Shown piece after piece: positions 1 to 9,955 of a DNA stretch of 64,000 nt. The position numbers and the translations under genes are program-made. The stretch's first letter is position 1; every line of letters begins with the position of its first letter. The stretch covers positions 54,343 through 118,342 of the forward strand of contig NZ_JAMOIE010000002.1 of the NCBI RefSeq assembly GCF_024448935.1, written 5' to 3'. This DNA is from Stutzerimonas stutzeri (lineage in GTDB: Bacteria > Pseudomonadota > Gammaproteobacteria > Pseudomonadales > Pseudomonadaceae). The notes below the pieces were generated by a model, which saw only the letters and a program-made list of their open reading frames with translations, did no database searches and had not been told where the DNA came from.

Positions 1-117
1 AGCCTGTTTTGGATCTGCCAAGCCACGCGGCCCATCTGTCGCGCCGCAGCAGATCCAACTCAGGTTTCACCTGTCAGGCTCGGATAGGGCGTTAACCATA
101 CGCATCAACGGCGCCCA
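1..117 (+). ncRNA. Probable SAH riboswitch, 3' part (5' end outside window)
   Basis: The leader of ahcY carries CAGGCTCGG at 75-83 and GGCGCCC at 110-116. These resemble the two conserved 3' blocks of the S-adenosylhomocysteine riboswitch: the 3' strand of P1 and the 3' strand of the pseudoknot. The upstream partner (a CCGAG / GGGCGC type strand) would lie before position 1. The visible 5' part forms a long arm: GGATCTGC (11-18) pairs with GCAGATCC (49-56), and CAGGT/ACCTG make a small hairpin at 61-72, fitting the variable P2 region. The expected role is to switch on ahcY when SAH builds up. Alternative pairing of AGCCTG (1-6) with CAGGCT (75-80) exists. The call rests on partial motif match and gene context. 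Confidence 0.5.
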
Positions 118-146
118 TTCGCACAACACGAATGGAGAACTCTTCA

Positions 147-1556
147 ATGAGTGCTGTCATGACGCCTGCCGGCTCCAACGATTTCAAGGTCGCCGACATT
201 TCCCTGGCTGCCTGGGGCCGCCGCGAAATCATCATCGCCGAATCGGAAATGCCCGCCCTGATGGGCCTGCGCAAGAAATACGCCGCCGAGCAACCACTCA
301 AGGGCGCAAGGATCCTCGGCTGCATCCACATGACCATCCAGACTGCCGTGCTGATCGAAACGCTGATCGCCCTCGGCGCCGAAGTACGCTGGTCCAGCTG
401 CAACATCTTCTCCACCCAGGATCAGGCCGCGGCCGCCATCGCCGCCGCCGGCATCCCGGTATTCGCCTGGAAAGGCGAAACCGAGGAAGAGTACGCGTGG
501 TGCATCGAGCAGACCATCCTCAAGGACGGCCAGCCGTGGGACGCCAACATGGTGCTCGACGACGGCGGTGACCTGACCCAGATCCTGCACGACAAGTACC
601 CGCAGGTGCTCGAGCGCGTCCACGGTGTGACCGAGGAGACCACCACCGGCGTGCACCGCCTGCAGGACATGCTGCGCAAAGGCACCCTGAAGATCCCGGC
701 GATCAACGTCAACGACTCGGTCACCAAGAGCAAGAACGACAACAAGTACGGGTGCCGTCACAGCCTCAACGACGCCATCAAGCGCGCCACCGACCACCTG
801 CTGTCGGGCAAGCAGGCGCTGGTGATCGGCTATGGCGACGTCGGCAAGGGCTCGGCCCAGTCGCTGCGTCAGGAAGGCATGATCGTCAAAATCTCGGAAG
901 TCGACCCGATCTGCGCCATGCAGGCCTGCATGGACGGCTTCGAGCTGGTCTCGCCGTACAAGGACGGCCTCAACGACGGCACCGACGCCAGCATCGACGC
1001 CGCGCTGCTGGGCAAGATCGACCTGCTCGTCACCACCACCGGCAATGCCAACGTCTGTGACGCCGGCATGCTCAAGGCGCTGAAAAAGCGCGCACTGGTC
1101 TGCAACATCGGCCACTTCGACAACGAAATCGACACCGCCTTCATGCGCAAGCACTGGGCGTGGGAAGAGGTCAAGCCGCAGGTGCACAAGATTCACCGCA
1201 GCGGCGCCGGCAGCTTCGATGCGCAGAACGATGACTATCTGATCCTGCTGGCCGAAGGCCGTCTGGTGAACCTGGGCAACGCCACCGGTCACCCGAGCCG
1301 GATCATGGACGGCTCGTTCGCCAACCAGGTGCTGGCGCAGATCCACTTGTTCAACGAGAAGTTCGCCGATCTGCCGGTTATCGAAAAGACCCGGAACGTC
1401 ACCGTGATGGTGCTGCCGAAGAAGCTCGACGAGGAAGTCGCCGCTGAAATGGTCAAGGGCTTCGGTGGGGTCATCACCCGCCTGACCCCGACCCAGGCCG
1501 AGTACATCGGTGTGGAAGTCGACGGTCCGTTCAAGCCGGACAGCTATCGGTACTAA
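147..1556 (+). CDS. ahcY: Adenosylhomocysteinase (SAH hydrolase)
   Basis: 469 aa cytosolic enzyme that hydrolyses S-adenosylhomocysteine to homocysteine and adenosine, relieving product inhibition of methyltransferases. The NAD-binding glycine motif GYGDVGKG is present, as are the substrate-domain signatures [16 protein letters not shown] and [16 protein letters not shown], and the C-terminus [10 protein letters not shown] is typical. I chose the ATG at 147 because it has GGAGAA seven bases upstream and gives the N-terminus MSAVMTPAG seen in Pseudomonas homologues; an ATG at 132 would use up that ribosome site. It is followed by metF, so two steps of the methyl cycle lie together, and preceded by the probable SAH riboswitch. 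Confidence 0.97.
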   Translation: MSAVMTPAGSNDFKVADISLAAWGRREIIIAESEMPALMGLRKKYAAEQPLKGARILGCIHMTIQTAVLIETLIALGAEVRWSSCNIFSTQDQAAAAIAAAGIPVFAWKGETEEEYAWCIEQTILKDGQPWDANMVLDDGGDLTQILHDKYPQVLERVHGVTEETTTGVHRLQDMLRKGTLKIPAINVNDSVTKSKNDNKYGCRHSLNDAIKRATDHLLSGKQALVIGYGDVGKGSAQSLRQEGMIVKISEVDPICAMQACMDGFELVSPYKDGLNDGTDASIDAALLGKIDLLVTTTGNANVCDAGMLKALKKRALVCNIGHFDNEIDTAFMRKHWAWEEVKPQVHKIHRSGAGSFDAQNDDYLILLAEGRLVNLGNATGHPSRIMDGSFANQVLAQIHLFNEKFADLPVIEKTRNVTVMVLPKKLDEEVAAEMVKGFGGVITRLTPTQAEYIGVEVDGPFKPDSYRY

Positions 1557-1562
1557 GAGCCG

Positions 1563-1645
1563 CTGAAGGCTGAAGGCTGGAAAGCCGGACGAAATGGCCG
1601 CACCGTGCTGCTCTCTCGTCCAGCCTCCAGCCTCTAGCCTTCATC
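1563..1645. repeat. Dispersed intergenic palindrome, copy 1
   Basis: The ahcY-metF gap holds a long imperfect inverted repeat: GGCTGGAAAGCCGGACGA near 1574-1591 against TCGTCCAGCCTCCAGCC at 1616-1632, with outer arms GAAGGCT/AGCCTTC. The right arm is identical to the one at 49861-49877 and differs by one base from 41576-41592. It probably acts as a hairpin terminator or a REP-like element. Confidence 0.7.
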
Positions 1646-1660
1646 GATAAAAGGACGTCG

Positions 1661-1677
1661 CGGGCAGCACCTGCCCG
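1661..1677 (+). promoter_or_regulatory. Hairpin just upstream of metF
   Basis: CGGGCAG-CAC-CTGCCCG forms a perfect 7-bp stem with a 3-nt loop ending 17 nt before the metF ATG, where it could affect ribosome access. No known riboswitch class is recognised. Confidence 0.35.
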
Positions 1678-1694
1678 GCAACCCTGGATTCGTC

Positions 1695-2549
1695 ATGAGC
1701 ACACCCCAATCCCGCCCCTCCATCAGCTTCGAGTTCTTTCCCACCAAGACCGATGCCGGGCACGAAAAACTGCTGGCCACGGCGCGCCAACTGGCCGAAT
1801 ACCAGCCGGACTTCTTCTCTTGCACCTACGGTGCCGGCGGTTCGACGCGTGACCGCACCCTGAGCACCGTGCTGCAGCTCGACGGCGAGGTGAAGGTATC
1901 CACCGCACCGCACCTCTCCTGTGTCGGCGACAGCAAGCAGGAGCTGCGCGAACTGCTGAACCTGTACAGGAACGCCGGTATCAAACGCATCGTTGCGCTG
2001 CGCGGCGATTTACCCTCCGGCATGGGCATGGCCAGCGGCGAGCTGCGCTACGCCAACGAATTGGTCGAGTTCATTCGCGTCGAAACGGGCGATCATTTCC
2101 ATATCGAAATTGCGGCTTATCCGGAGATGCATCCGCAGGCACGCAACTTCGAGGCGGACCTGGCCAACTTCGTGCGTAAGGCCAAGACCGGCGCGGACAG
2201 TGCCATCACCCAGTATTTCTTCAACGCCGACTGCTACTTCTACTTCGTCGAGCGCGTGCGCAAGCTGGGCGTGGATACGCCGATCGTCCCGGGCATCATG
2301 CCGATCACCAACTACAGCAAGCTGGCCCGCTTCTCAGACGCTTGCGGTGCCGAGATCCCGCGCTGGGTGCGCAAGCAGCTGGAAGCCTACGGCGACGACA
2401 TCGAGAGCATCCAGGCTTTCGGTACGCAAGTGATCACCGAGTTGTGTGAGGAACTGCTCGCCGGTGGCGCCCCCGGCTTGCATTTCTACACGCTCAATCA
2501 GGCCGAGCCCAGCCTGGTTATCTACAACAACCTCGGGCTGACCGCCTGA
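1695..2549 (+). CDS. metF: Methylenetetrahydrofolate reductase
   Basis: 284 aa FAD enzyme reducing 5,10-methylene-THF to 5-methyl-THF, the methyl donor for methionine synthase. The N-terminal motif SISFEFFPTKTDAG, the segment CTYGAGGSTRDRT, RIVALRGD and the TQYFFNAD block are all characteristic of the TIM-barrel family, and the length matches. The start ATG at 1695 gives MSTPQSRPSISFEFFP, the usual N-terminus. It lies 138 nt downstream of ahcY on the same strand, separated by a repeat palindrome that may reduce read-through. Confidence 0.97.
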   Translation: MSTPQSRPSISFEFFPTKTDAGHEKLLATARQLAEYQPDFFSCTYGAGGSTRDRTLSTVLQLDGEVKVSTAPHLSCVGDSKQELRELLNLYRNAGIKRIVALRGDLPSGMGMASGELRYANELVEFIRVETGDHFHIEIAAYPEMHPQARNFEADLANFVRKAKTGADSAITQYFFNADCYFYFVERVRKLGVDTPIVPGIMPITNYSKLARFSDACGAEIPRWVRKQLEAYGDDIESIQAFGTQVITELCEELLAGGAPGLHFYTLNQAEPSLVIYNNLGLTA

Positions 2550-2558
2550 TGGCATCGT

Positions 2559-2589
2559 GCAGCCCGGCAGCGCAACGCGGCCGGGCTGC
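2559..2589 (+). terminator. Probable metF terminator hairpin
   Basis: GCAGCCCGG (2559-2567) pairs with CCGGGCTGC (2581-2589), starting nine bases after the metF stop. There is no run of T after it, so termination strength is uncertain. Confidence 0.5.
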
Positions 2590-2849
2590 TCTGCCGCGCC
2601 GGAACTTGCCCCGCGTCACTGGCGCGCAACAGGGGTCGATCGAATCGGTTGTTGTCGGGGCGGGCGCTGCCGGCTGCCCGGCTTGCGCCGGCCTGTTACC
2701 GCACAAACCGGAGTCCAAGCATCAGGGGCAACGCTCCACGAGGAACCAGGCAGGGGTATTGCGCCTGAACCGTGCAGGCTGCAGCTACTGATCCCTTTTG
2801 CCGGCAACCGGGAACAGTCGCGTCGAAGGGCGGACGGCCCTGACTGAAC
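2590..2849. other. Intergenic region, no gene recognised
   Basis: This space lies between the convergent metF and the TetR-family gene. Short open frames here have no recognisable protein and no good ribosome site. A 7-bp stem, GCCCTGA (2837-2843) with TCAGGGC (2850-2856), overlaps the end of the TetR gene and may be its terminator, though it lacks a T tract. Confidence 0.5.
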
Positions 2850-3470
2850 TCAGGGCGGCAACCCGATCCCACGCAACAGCACCGCCGTGATCGTCTGCAC
2901 TGCCTGCTCGAACTGTTCGTCCGAGAGCGGCTGATTGTCGTTGAGCGCGGTGACCTGGGGCTCGAAATCGGCGTAATGCTGCGTCGACGCCCAGATCATG
3001 TAGAGCAAGGCGGACGGCTCAAGCGGCAGAATCCGCTTTTCCTCCACCCATTGCCGAATCTTCGCTTCCTTGGTCTTGGCACCGGCGGCGAGGTTTTCAT
3101 CGAGCATGTCCCTGAACAGCGGTGCACCGTGCATGATCTCGTTGGCCCAGAGTCTGGAACCGTGCGGCCTGTTGCGCGAGTGGGTCATTTTCTCGCGGAT
3201 GTAGCTGGTCAGAACCACTCTGGGATCGTCGAAATAGTGAAAGCAGGCGCCCTCTTTTTCCCACAGCCCCAGCAGGTTCACCAGCGCCTCACGGTACAGT
3301 TCTTCCTTGGTGCTGAAGTAGTAGTGCACATTGGAGCGTGGCAGCCCGGCATGCCTTGCGATATCGGCCATCGAAGTGCCCGCATAGCCCTTCTCGGCAA
3401 ACACCACTTCAGCCGCGAGAAGAATCTTTTCCACGTTCTTGCGGCGAGTCTCGATCTTTTGGTTCGTCAT
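2850..3470 (-). CDS. TetR/AcrR-family transcriptional regulator (RutR-like C-terminal type)
   Basis: 206 aa. The N-terminal helix-turn-helix is clear: ILLAAEVVFAEKGYAGTSM, DIARHAGLPRSNVHYYFSTK, then KEELYREAL. The C-terminal half resembles the domain found with RutR-type regulators of pyrimidine metabolism, which is suggestive because the gene follows the nucleoside operon on the same strand. I prefer the ATG at 3470 (MTNQKIETRRKN), a conserved N-terminus, over an in-frame upstream ATG at 3518 that would overlap the end of deoD. Its ligand and targets cannot be read from sequence; control of the adjacent deo/cdd operon is inference. Confidence 0.85.
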   Translation of the reverse strand: MTNQKIETRRKNVEKILLAAEVVFAEKGYAGTSMADIARHAGLPRSNVHYYFSTKEELYREALVNLLGLWEKEGACFHYFDDPRVVLTSYIREKMTHSRNRPHGSRLWANEIMHGAPLFRDMLDENLAAGAKTKEAKIRQWVEEKRILPLEPSALLYMIWASTQHYADFEPQVTALNDNQPLSDEQFEQAVQTITAVLLRGIGLPP

Positions 3471-3502
3471 TCCATGCCTGGCGTTCGTTCGGAGAAACAA
3501 GA

Positions 3503-4282
3503 CTACTCGAAAGGGCATTTTTCCGTACGACCTGGCCCGTACCCAGCGCCCGAGCCATTCGGCTGGGACCCTGCGCTGTCGCAGAGGGCATCAAGCGTCA
3601 GGCGCAACATGTCGTGAAAGCCTTCCTGGCGCTCATGGGCAGTGAGCTTCTCTCCGGTGAGGACATGGTCGCTGACGGTCAACACGGTCAGCGCCTGCTT
3701 GCCCAGCTCGGCAGCGACACCGTACAGACCCGCCGCTTCCATCTCCACCGCCAGGATTCCCATCTTCCGCATGCGCTGGAACATCTCGGGATCCGGCTCA
3801 TAGAAGAGGTCGGCAGAAAAAATGTTGCCGACATGCACCTGCTGCGCAACGGTATCGGCATGGCGTTTCACGCGCTCGAGCAACCGGTAATCGGCGATAG
3901 CGGCGAAATCGCAGCCACCGAGGCGCTTGCGGTTGACTACCGAGTCGGTGCTCGCACCCATCCCGAGAACGAGGTCGCGCACCTTGACGTGGGGCTGTAC
4001 GGCCCCGCAACTGCCGACACGCACGATGCGCTCGACACCGAACTGGCTGAACAGCTCATGGGCGTAGATAGACAGCGAGGGAATGCCCATGCCGGATCCC
4101 ATCACCGATATGCGCTGGCCTTGATAGGTGCCGGTGAAGCCCAGCATGTTGCGCACGCTGTTCACCTGCACGACCTCGCTCAGGTAGTTCTCGGCCAGCA
4201 TCTTGGCGCGCAACGGGTCGCCGGGCATCAGCACGGTTTCGGCAAAATCGCCCGGCTGGGCTTGTATATGCGGGGTCGGCAT
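3503..4282 (-). CDS. deoD: Purine-nucleoside phosphorylase, DeoD type
   Basis: 259 aa. It cleaves purine (deoxy)nucleosides with phosphate to give the free base and (deoxy)ribose 1-phosphate. Family signatures include [47 protein letters not shown] and [14 protein letters not shown]. The E. coli protein is about 239 aa; here the last 20 or so residues ([14 protein letters not shown] and following) form a low-complexity tail running to the start of the TetR gene, possibly a drifted stop. It begins two bases after the deoB stop and is the last enzyme gene of the operon. Confidence 0.95.
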   Translation of the reverse strand: MPTPHIQAQPGDFAETVLMPGDPLRAKMLAENYLSEVVQVNSVRNMLGFTGTYQGQRISVMGSGMGIPSLSIYAHELFSQFGVERIVRVGSCGAVQPHVKVRDLVLGMGASTDSVVNRKRLGGCDFAAIADYRLLERVKRHADTVAQQVHVGNIFSADLFYEPDPEMFQRMRKMGILAVEMEAAGLYGVAAELGKQALTVLTVSDHVLTGEKLTAHERQEGFHDMLRLTLDALCDSAGSQPNGSGAGYGPGRTEKCPFE

Positions 4283-4284
4283 GG

Positions 4285-5529
4285 TCAGACAGTTCCGGTT
4301 GACTCAGGGTGGAGAAAGGATTGGCCGAAGGCGCACGGCGGCAGTCCGAAATAATCGGCCAACGTCTGTGCGATGTCGGCAAAGGTTTCGCGTTCACCCA
4401 GGCTGCCGGGGTCGATGCCATGCCCCCACGCCAGCACCGGGATATGTTCACGGGTGTGCTCGCTGCCGGGCCAGCTGGGATCGCAACCGTGGTCGGCGGC
4501 GATGATCAGCAAATCCTCGGGACCCATCTGCGCCAGCAGTTGCGGAAGGCGCAAATCGAAGTGTTCCAACGCCGCGGCGTAACCGGCGATGTCGCGCCGG
4601 TGACCATAAAGCATGTCGAAGTCGACGAAATTGCTGAAAATCAGGGTCCTGTCCGGCGCCTCGCGCAGTGCCCGTTGGGTGGCCTCGAACAGCGCCTGAT
4701 TGCCATCGCCCTTGTACAGCCGCGAAATGCCGCGATGGGCAAAGATGTCGCCGATCTTGCCTACAGCGAGGACCTGGCCGCCGCTCTCGCATAGGCTGTC
4801 GAGAACGGTAGGCGCCGGTGGCGGCACCGCATAGTCGCGCCGGTTCGCGGTACGGGCAAAGTTGGCCGCCTTGTCGCCATCGAACGGCCGCGCGATGACG
4901 CGCCCGATGTTGTAGGGGTCGCACAACCCACGGGCGATTTCGCATAGCGCCAGCAGGCGCTCCAAGCCGAAGTGTTGTTCATGGGCGGCGATTTGCAGCA
5001 CGCTGTCGGCAGAGGTGTAGCAGATCGGTTTGCCGCTGCGAATGTGCTCTTCCCCCAACTGCTCGATGATGGTGGTTCCCGAGGCGTGGCAGTTGCCGAG
5101 AATCCCCGGCAGGTCTCCCAAGCGGATCAACTCGTCCAGGAGCGACTGGGGGAAGCTGTTCCGGGACTCGGCGAAATAGCCCCAATCAAACAGTACCGGC
5201 ACGCCAGCCATTTCCCAGTGGCCGGACGGTGTGTCCTTGCCTGTCGAGAGTTCGCGGGCGTAACCGTAGGCGCCTTGCACCGGCACATCTTCCGCGAAAC
5301 CCGGGGGGAAAACACCGCCACTGGCCGCTGCCGCATGCCCCAGCCCCAGACGTGCCAGATTCGGCAGCTGCAGTTCGCCGCTTCGCAGGCTGCTGTCGGC
5401 ATCTCCGCGCGCGCAAGCCTGGGCGATGTGCAGCAGCGTATTGGCGCCCACGTCGCCGAAACGATCCGCATCGGCACTCGCACCGATCCCAAAGGAATCC
5501 AGCACCAGCAGTAGTGCGCGTCTTTTCAT
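4285..5529 (-). CDS. deoB: Phosphopentomutase
   Basis: 414 aa alkaline-phosphatase-superfamily enzyme that interconverts (deoxy)ribose 1-phosphate and 5-phosphate, linking DeoA and DeoD to DeoC. Metal-site motifs are visible at both ends: [20 protein letters not shown] at the start, SGHWEMAG in the middle, and [20 protein letters not shown] near the C-terminus. The ATG at 5529 has AGGAG upstream and overlaps the deoA stop as ATGA, so translational coupling is likely. An upstream in-frame ATG at 5544 lies inside deoA and is less likely. Confidence 0.95.
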   Translation of the reverse strand: MKRRALLLVLDSFGIGASADADRFGDVGANTLLHIAQACARGDADSSLRSGELQLPNLARLGLGHAAAASGGVFPPGFAEDVPVQGAYGYARELSTGKDTPSGHWEMAGVPVLFDWGYFAESRNSFPQSLLDELIRLGDLPGILGNCHASGTTIIEQLGEEHIRSGKPICYTSADSVLQIAAHEQHFGLERLLALCEIARGLCDPYNIGRVIARPFDGDKAANFARTANRRDYAVPPPAPTVLDSLCESGGQVLAVGKIGDIFAHRGISRLYKGDGNQALFEATQRALREAPDRTLIFSNFVDFDMLYGHRRDIAGYAAALEHFDLRLPQLLAQMGPEDLLIIAADHGCDPSWPGSEHTREHIPVLAWGHGIDPGSLGERETFADIAQTLADYFGLPPCAFGQSFLHPESTGTV

Positions 5530-6845
5530 GACTGCTCCTGGCATATCTCAACAATGACGCGCTCTGGCGGGCAGCCCCGGCTTCCCGTTTGGAAGGCGCT
5601 GAGGACCGCCGCCATGGCCTCCTCGGCACTCGCCTGGTCACGCGCATGGATCCGAGCCAGGGGCCGACTGCTGTCGACCCACTCTCCCGGAAAAGCGAGA
5701 TCACTGAGGCCCACCGCTGGATCGATGCCGTCCTGAGCCCGGCGCCTGCCACCACCAAGCGCGACCACAGCGATGCCGATGGCCCGGGTATCTACGGCCT
5801 GCACGAAACCCTCGCCCGGCGCGAAGACCGGCACCACGACGGGCGCTTTTGCCAGGTAGTTGCCGGGCTGCTCCAGCAGATCTGCCGGCCCGCCCAAGGC
5901 CGTGACCATGCGCGCGAAGCGCTGTAGTGCCTCGCCGCTATGCCAGGCAGACAGCAGAAGTTGGCGAGCCTGCGGGCGATCCTTGGCCAGGTTCGCCAGC
6001 AACAACAGTTCCTCAGCAAGCGCCAAGCTAACCTCCCAAAGCCGCATGCTGCGGACCTCGCCCCGCAATAGCGCGATCGCTTCCTCGACCTCCAGCGCAT
6101 TGCCGGCGCTGCGCGCCAGAGGCTGGTTCATGTCGCTGATCAGCGCTCGGGTTTTCACACCCCCGCCATCAGCCACGGCGACGATGCTGTTGGCCAGCTC
6201 ACGGGCCACCTCTGGCAGCGCCATGAAGGCACCATTGCCGACCTTCACATCGATGACCAGCGCATCGAGACCCGCCGCGAGTTTCTTGCTGAGAATCGAT
6301 GCAACGATCAGATCAATCGACTCGACAGTGCCGGTGACATCACGAATGGAATACAGGCGTTTGTCCGCCGGGGCGAGCACGCCCGTCTGGCCGATGATGG
6401 CGCATCCCACGTCGGCGACAACTTCGCGCAGGCGCTTGATATCAGGCTGGCTGTCATAGCCGGGAATGCTGTCAAGCTTGTCCAGCGTCCCACCCGTATG
6501 GCCCAGCCCACGCCCGGAGATCATCGGCACGAAGCAACCACAGGCGGCAAGCAGCGGTGCCAGTACCAAGCTGACCAGGTCACCGACCCCGCCGGTGGAG
6601 TGTTTATCCACCACCGGACCGGGGAGATCCCAGCGAAGCACATCTCCCGAGTCACGCATGGCCATGGCCAGCGCTACCCGCTCCGGCACTGTCATACCCT
6701 TGAGAAAGACCGCCATGGCAAACGCCGCCACCTGCCCCTCACTGATGCTGGAATCGGCGATGCCGGCAACGAACCGAGCGATGTCGTCGTCGCTCAGGAC
6801 CGTGCCGTCGCGTTTACGGCGGATTACTTCTTGCGCAAGCCACAT
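5526..6845 (-). CDS. deoA: Thymidine phosphorylase
   Basis: 439 aa. It converts thymidine or deoxyuridine plus phosphate to base and deoxyribose 1-phosphate. Family motifs are intact: [14 protein letters not shown] at the N-terminus, KHSTGGVGD phosphate-binding loop, [20 protein letters not shown], and [20 protein letters not shown]. The length equals the usual 440 aa. The start lies one base after the deoC stop, and the stop overlaps the deoB start, so deoC-deoA-deoB are one tightly packed unit. Confidence 0.97.
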   Translation of the reverse strand: MWLAQEVIRRKRDGTVLSDDDIARFVAGIADSSISEGQVAAFAMAVFLKGMTVPERVALAMAMRDSGDVLRWDLPGPVVDKHSTGGVGDLVSLVLAPLLAACGCFVPMISGRGLGHTGGTLDKLDSIPGYDSQPDIKRLREVVADVGCAIIGQTGVLAPADKRLYSIRDVTGTVESIDLIVASILSKKLAAGLDALVIDVKVGNGAFMALPEVARELANSIVAVADGGGVKTRALISDMNQPLARSAGNALEVEEAIALLRGEVRSMRLWEVSLALAEELLLLANLAKDRPQARQLLLSAWHSGEALQRFARMVTALGGPADLLEQPGNYLAKAPVVVPVFAPGEGFVQAVDTRAIGIAVVALGGGRRRAQDGIDPAVGLSDLAFPGEWVDSSRPLARIHARDQASAEEAMAAVLSAFQTGSRGCPPERVIVEICQEQS

Positions 6846-6846
6846 A

Positions 6847-7623
6847 TCAGTAGCCCCCCTGGCCGGAAGCGGCGTCGCTCAACGCCAACTGCCGCAACAG
6901 CTCGTCCAGCAGGCTGGATGCGCCGAGCCGCAGATGCTGTGGCGTAACCCAGTCAGCGCCCAGATGCGCTCCAGCCAATTCGATGTACACGCGCGCATCG
7001 GCGAGGGTGCGAATGCCGCCTGCGGGCTTGAAGCCGACCCGCCCCCCGTTAGCCGCAATCTCCGCCAACATGACGTTCGCCGCTTCGGGCGTCGCATTGA
7101 CAGCCACCTTTCCGGTACTGGTCTTGATGAAATCCGCGCCGGCTGCGATGGCGTCCCGACTGGCCTTGGCGATGATGGCCGGGTCCGCCAGCTCTCCTGT
7201 CTCAAGAATCACCTTGAGCCGCACCTGGTTACCGCAAGCCTCTTTGCAGGCGCGAACCAATTCCCGTCCCGCCGTGTCATCGCCAGCGAGTAACGCGCGG
7301 TAGGGATACACCACATCGACCTCATCGGCGCCGGCATCCACAGCATCGCGGCTCTCGGAGGCCGCTGCCGTGATGTCGTCGGCTCCCGCAGGGAAGTTGG
7401 TGACCGTTGCCACCCTTACCCCGGTCCCGCCCAGCTCATCGAGCGTCCGTCGCGCCAACGTCACGAAACGCGGATAAACGCACACCGCGGCGACGTGACC
7501 GGCTGGTGTCAGCGCACGCTGGCAGAGCGCACGGATCAGCGGGTCAGTATCGCTCTCGTTAAGGGAAGTCAGGTCCAGCAGGCCGATAGCCTGCCGCGCC
7601 AATTGACGGTCCGAATCAGTCAT
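6847..7623 (-). CDS. deoC: Deoxyribose-phosphate aldolase
   Basis: 258 aa class I aldolase splitting deoxyribose 5-phosphate into acetaldehyde and glyceraldehyde 3-phosphate. The Schiff-base lysine lies in [16 protein letters not shown], and the motifs [16 protein letters not shown] and [15 protein letters not shown] are present. The ATG at 7623 gives [22 protein letters not shown], matching E. coli DeoC. An alternative ATG at 7692 overlaps the stop of the tsx-like gene as TGATG and would add 23 residues unlike the family; it may serve for coupling. The start is therefore not settled. Confidence 0.93.
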   Translation of the reverse strand: MTDSDRQLARQAIGLLDLTSLNESDTDPLIRALCQRALTPAGHVAAVCVYPRFVTLARRTLDELGGTGVRVATVTNFPAGADDITAAASESRDAVDAGADEVDVVYPYRALLAGDDTAGRELVRACKEACGNQVRLKVILETGELADPAIIAKASRDAIAAGADFIKTSTGKVAVNATPEAANVMLAEIAANGGRVGFKPAGGIRTLADARVYIELAGAHLGADWVTPQHLRLGASSLLDELLRQLALSDAASGQGGY

Positions 7624-7691
7624 AAATAGCGTCTCTGGCAGCTTAAAAAACGCTGGCGAGCTTTGTATGTCCGCCACCGGTGAAGCGATCA

Positions 7692-8519
7692 TCAGAAGTT
7701 ATATTTCAGGGTATAAATGGTCGCGTTCTGGTAATCGTCGGGCGTTCCCAATTTGTTCATCGAATAGCGGTATTGGACGCCGGCGGTGATCTGTTCGATG
7801 GGTCGCCACCACAGTGACAATGCGCCGTTATTGCCCATCGCCCCCGCGCTGCCGGCCACGTAATTCTCGCTCAGATAGTCTTCGTCGCGCTTGAATGTCA
7901 ACTCATGCCAGTTGGTCAGGCTGAAATCCTGTTCGAATGCCTTGAAATCGTAACCCCATACCCAGCCGAGCATGTATCCGTTCATTCCACTGTAACTGGC
8001 GCTATTAACGTGTGCCGCACCGACGAAGGGCTTGAGCCACAGGCCGTTTTCAAAGGTATGCCGGTAGCCGAGGCCGACGATCTGGTCCTGCTCGCGGCCA
8101 TCGAAACCGTAGTCGCGAAAATCATAGACATGCAAATAGACGGAGAACGGCGACTTGCCCAAATACAAGTGCGAGGTGATCTTGGCAGCGCTGCGACGGT
8201 TGTCGCGTCCATCGTCTTCGCGCCTATCGTTGCCGGGATTCTCAAGGTCGGCAAAACCGTAGAATTCGCCCCATTCGAAGCCGGCGCCGCCTTCAAGCTC
8301 CAGGAAAAAGAAATCACCCTTGCCAGCATTGCTGGCAGTCCGCTTTTCTGTCCCGCGAGACCAATCCAGATAGTTGAGCGAGACGTTGGAAAACGACCAC
8401 TGCGGGGTAAAGGCATCGGCCCCTGCGTCGGGCGCGGCAATCACCAGCGCACCGGTTGCCAGCAAAGCCCACCCAGCATGGATAACACCCGCTTTCTTCT
8501 GGCTAACATCGTTAATCAT
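7692..8519 (-). CDS. Tsx-like outer-membrane nucleoside channel
   Basis: 275 aa. An N-terminal signal sequence (hydrophobic WALLATGALVIAAP, cleavage near AGADA) is followed by alternating aromatic beta-strand segments and a C-terminal phenylalanine (YTLKYNF), the hallmark of an outer-membrane beta-barrel. The sequence WSFSNVSLNYLDWSRGTEKR and the overall layout fit the nucleoside-specific channel (Tsx) family. It sits between nupC and deoC, which supports nucleoside passage across the outer membrane. Substrate range is inferred from context. Confidence 0.85.
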   Translation of the reverse strand: MINDVSQKKAGVIHAGWALLATGALVIAAPDAGADAFTPQWSFSNVSLNYLDWSRGTEKRTASNAGKGDFFFLELEGGAGFEWGEFYGFADLENPGNDRREDDGRDNRRSAAKITSHLYLGKSPFSVYLHVYDFRDYGFDGREQDQIVGLGYRHTFENGLWLKPFVGAAHVNSASYSGMNGYMLGWVWGYDFKAFEQDFSLTNWHELTFKRDEDYLSENYVAGSAGAMGNNGALSLWWRPIEQITAGVQYRYSMNKLGTPDDYQNATIYTLKYNF

Positions 8520-8636
8520 TCGAGCTCCCTGTCTTTTATCACGGTTGCGCGGCGTCCGAAGCTCGAACCGCCATCGCGTGTCTAGGCTTTAAGAGAGATA
8601 CCGGCCAGCCCGTTGCGGGCAGTCTCGGTGTCCAGG

Positions 8637-9881
8637 TCAGAAGGAAAAGAACAGGCCTGCCAACGCTGCGCTCATCAAATTGCTGAGGCTGCCCGCAAGC
8701 ACCGCCTTGAGGCCGAGTTGCGCCAGCTCATGGCGTCGATTCGGCGCCATCACACCCAGACCGCCAAGCAAGATGCCAATCGACGACAGGTTGGCGAAGC
8801 CGCAGAGGGCGAAGGTCACGATCACCTGCGTCTGTGCTGACAGGGGGATGCCATTCGCAGGGTCCAGATACCGGACGAAATCGATATAGGCGACGAATTC
8901 GTTGAGCACCAGTTTCTGACCGATGAAGCTTCCTGCCTGCACCGCCTCGCTCCAGGGCACTCCGATGACGAACGCAAGGGGCGCAAACAGGTAACCAAGG
9001 ATCAGCTGCAAGCTGATATCGCCGTAACCGAACCAGCCGCCGAACCAGCCCAGCAATCCGTTGAGCACTGCGATCAGCGCAATGAAAACCAGTAGCATGG
9101 CGCCGACGTTAAGCGCGAGCTGCAACCCGCTGGTCGCGCCGCTGGCAGCGGCATCGAGCACGTTGATGGGCTTGTCACTCACCAGCGAATCAATGTCGTC
9201 AGGGTCGTCTTGCGGCTTTGCCGTTTCCGGCTCCATCAATTTCGCCATCAGCAAGCCGCCAGGCGCGGCCATGAAGCTCGCTGCAATCAGATATTTAAGC
9301 TCGACACCCAGGCTGGCATAACCGATCAGTACTGCCCCTGCCACTGAAGCAAGGCCTCCCACCATCACCGCGAACAACTCGGAGCGAGTCATGCGCGGAA
9401 TAAAGGGACGCACGACCAGTGGCGCCTCGGTCTGGCCGACAAAAATGTTGGCGGTGGCAGACATCGATTCAGTACGGCTGGTGCCCAGAACCCAGTGCAA
9501 TGCACCCCCTATGACGCGAATCACCAGCGTCATCACCCCCAGGTGATAAAGCACTGCAATAAAGGCGCTAAAGAACACAATCAGCGGCAACACACGAATG
9601 GCAAACACGAACCCCTGATTGCCGAACAGTTCAAACATTTTGTCGCTGCTCAGGCCGCCGAACAGGAAGGAGATGCCCTCGTTCGCGTAACCCTGCAGCG
9701 AGACCACTGAGCCTGAAACACCGGCCAGCATATCTTTGCCCCAAGGGACATAGAGCACAAAGGCACCAATCCCCGCCTGAAGTAGAAAAGCCCCAAGCAC
9801 AGTGCGCAGGCGAATAGCCTTGCGATTGCTGGAGAACGCGATCGCAATCAACAACAGCACGAAGATACCTATGAGGCTCAT
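8637..9881 (-). CDS. nupC: Concentrative nucleoside transporter, NupC/CNT family
   Basis: 414 aa inner-membrane symporter importing nucleosides. Many hydrophobic segments are visible, with the CNT signatures [13 protein letters not shown] (nucleoside-binding region) and [10 protein letters not shown], and a C-terminal [19 protein letters not shown] block. The ATG at 9881 ([16 protein letters not shown]) opens straight into the first membrane segment; an upstream in-frame ATG at 9911 would add ten residues. It is followed by the tsx-like gene, so outer- and inner-membrane uptake are encoded together. Confidence 0.93.
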   Translation of the reverse strand: MSLIGIFVLLLIAIAFSSNRKAIRLRTVLGAFLLQAGIGAFVLYVPWGKDMLAGVSGSVVSLQGYANEGISFLFGGLSSDKMFELFGNQGFVFAIRVLPLIVFFSAFIAVLYHLGVMTLVIRVIGGALHWVLGTSRTESMSATANIFVGQTEAPLVVRPFIPRMTRSELFAVMVGGLASVAGAVLIGYASLGVELKYLIAASFMAAPGGLLMAKLMEPETAKPQDDPDDIDSLVSDKPINVLDAAASGATSGLQLALNVGAMLLVFIALIAVLNGLLGWFGGWFGYGDISLQLILGYLFAPLAFVIGVPWSEAVQAGSFIGQKLVLNEFVAYIDFVRYLDPANGIPLSAQTQVIVTFALCGFANLSSIGILLGGLGVMAPNRRHELAQLGLKAVLAGSLSNLMSAALAGLFFSF

Positions 9882-9955
9882 GCGGAGTTCCGATATAGGA
9901 AAGAAGAACAAGCCAGTGACGCGCCCGACAGGGTCGCCATCTCGATCCTGTCACA

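Noticed and set aside
1..80. Cloverleaf-like pairing at the window start, considered as a tRNA
   Set aside because: No anticodon arm of correct size, no conserved T-loop and no CCA context; the motifs fit the ahcY leader better.
2549..2847. Overlapping ORFs of 60-96 codons between metF and the TetR gene
   Set aside because: They overlap hairpins, lack ribosome sites, and show no family resemblance.
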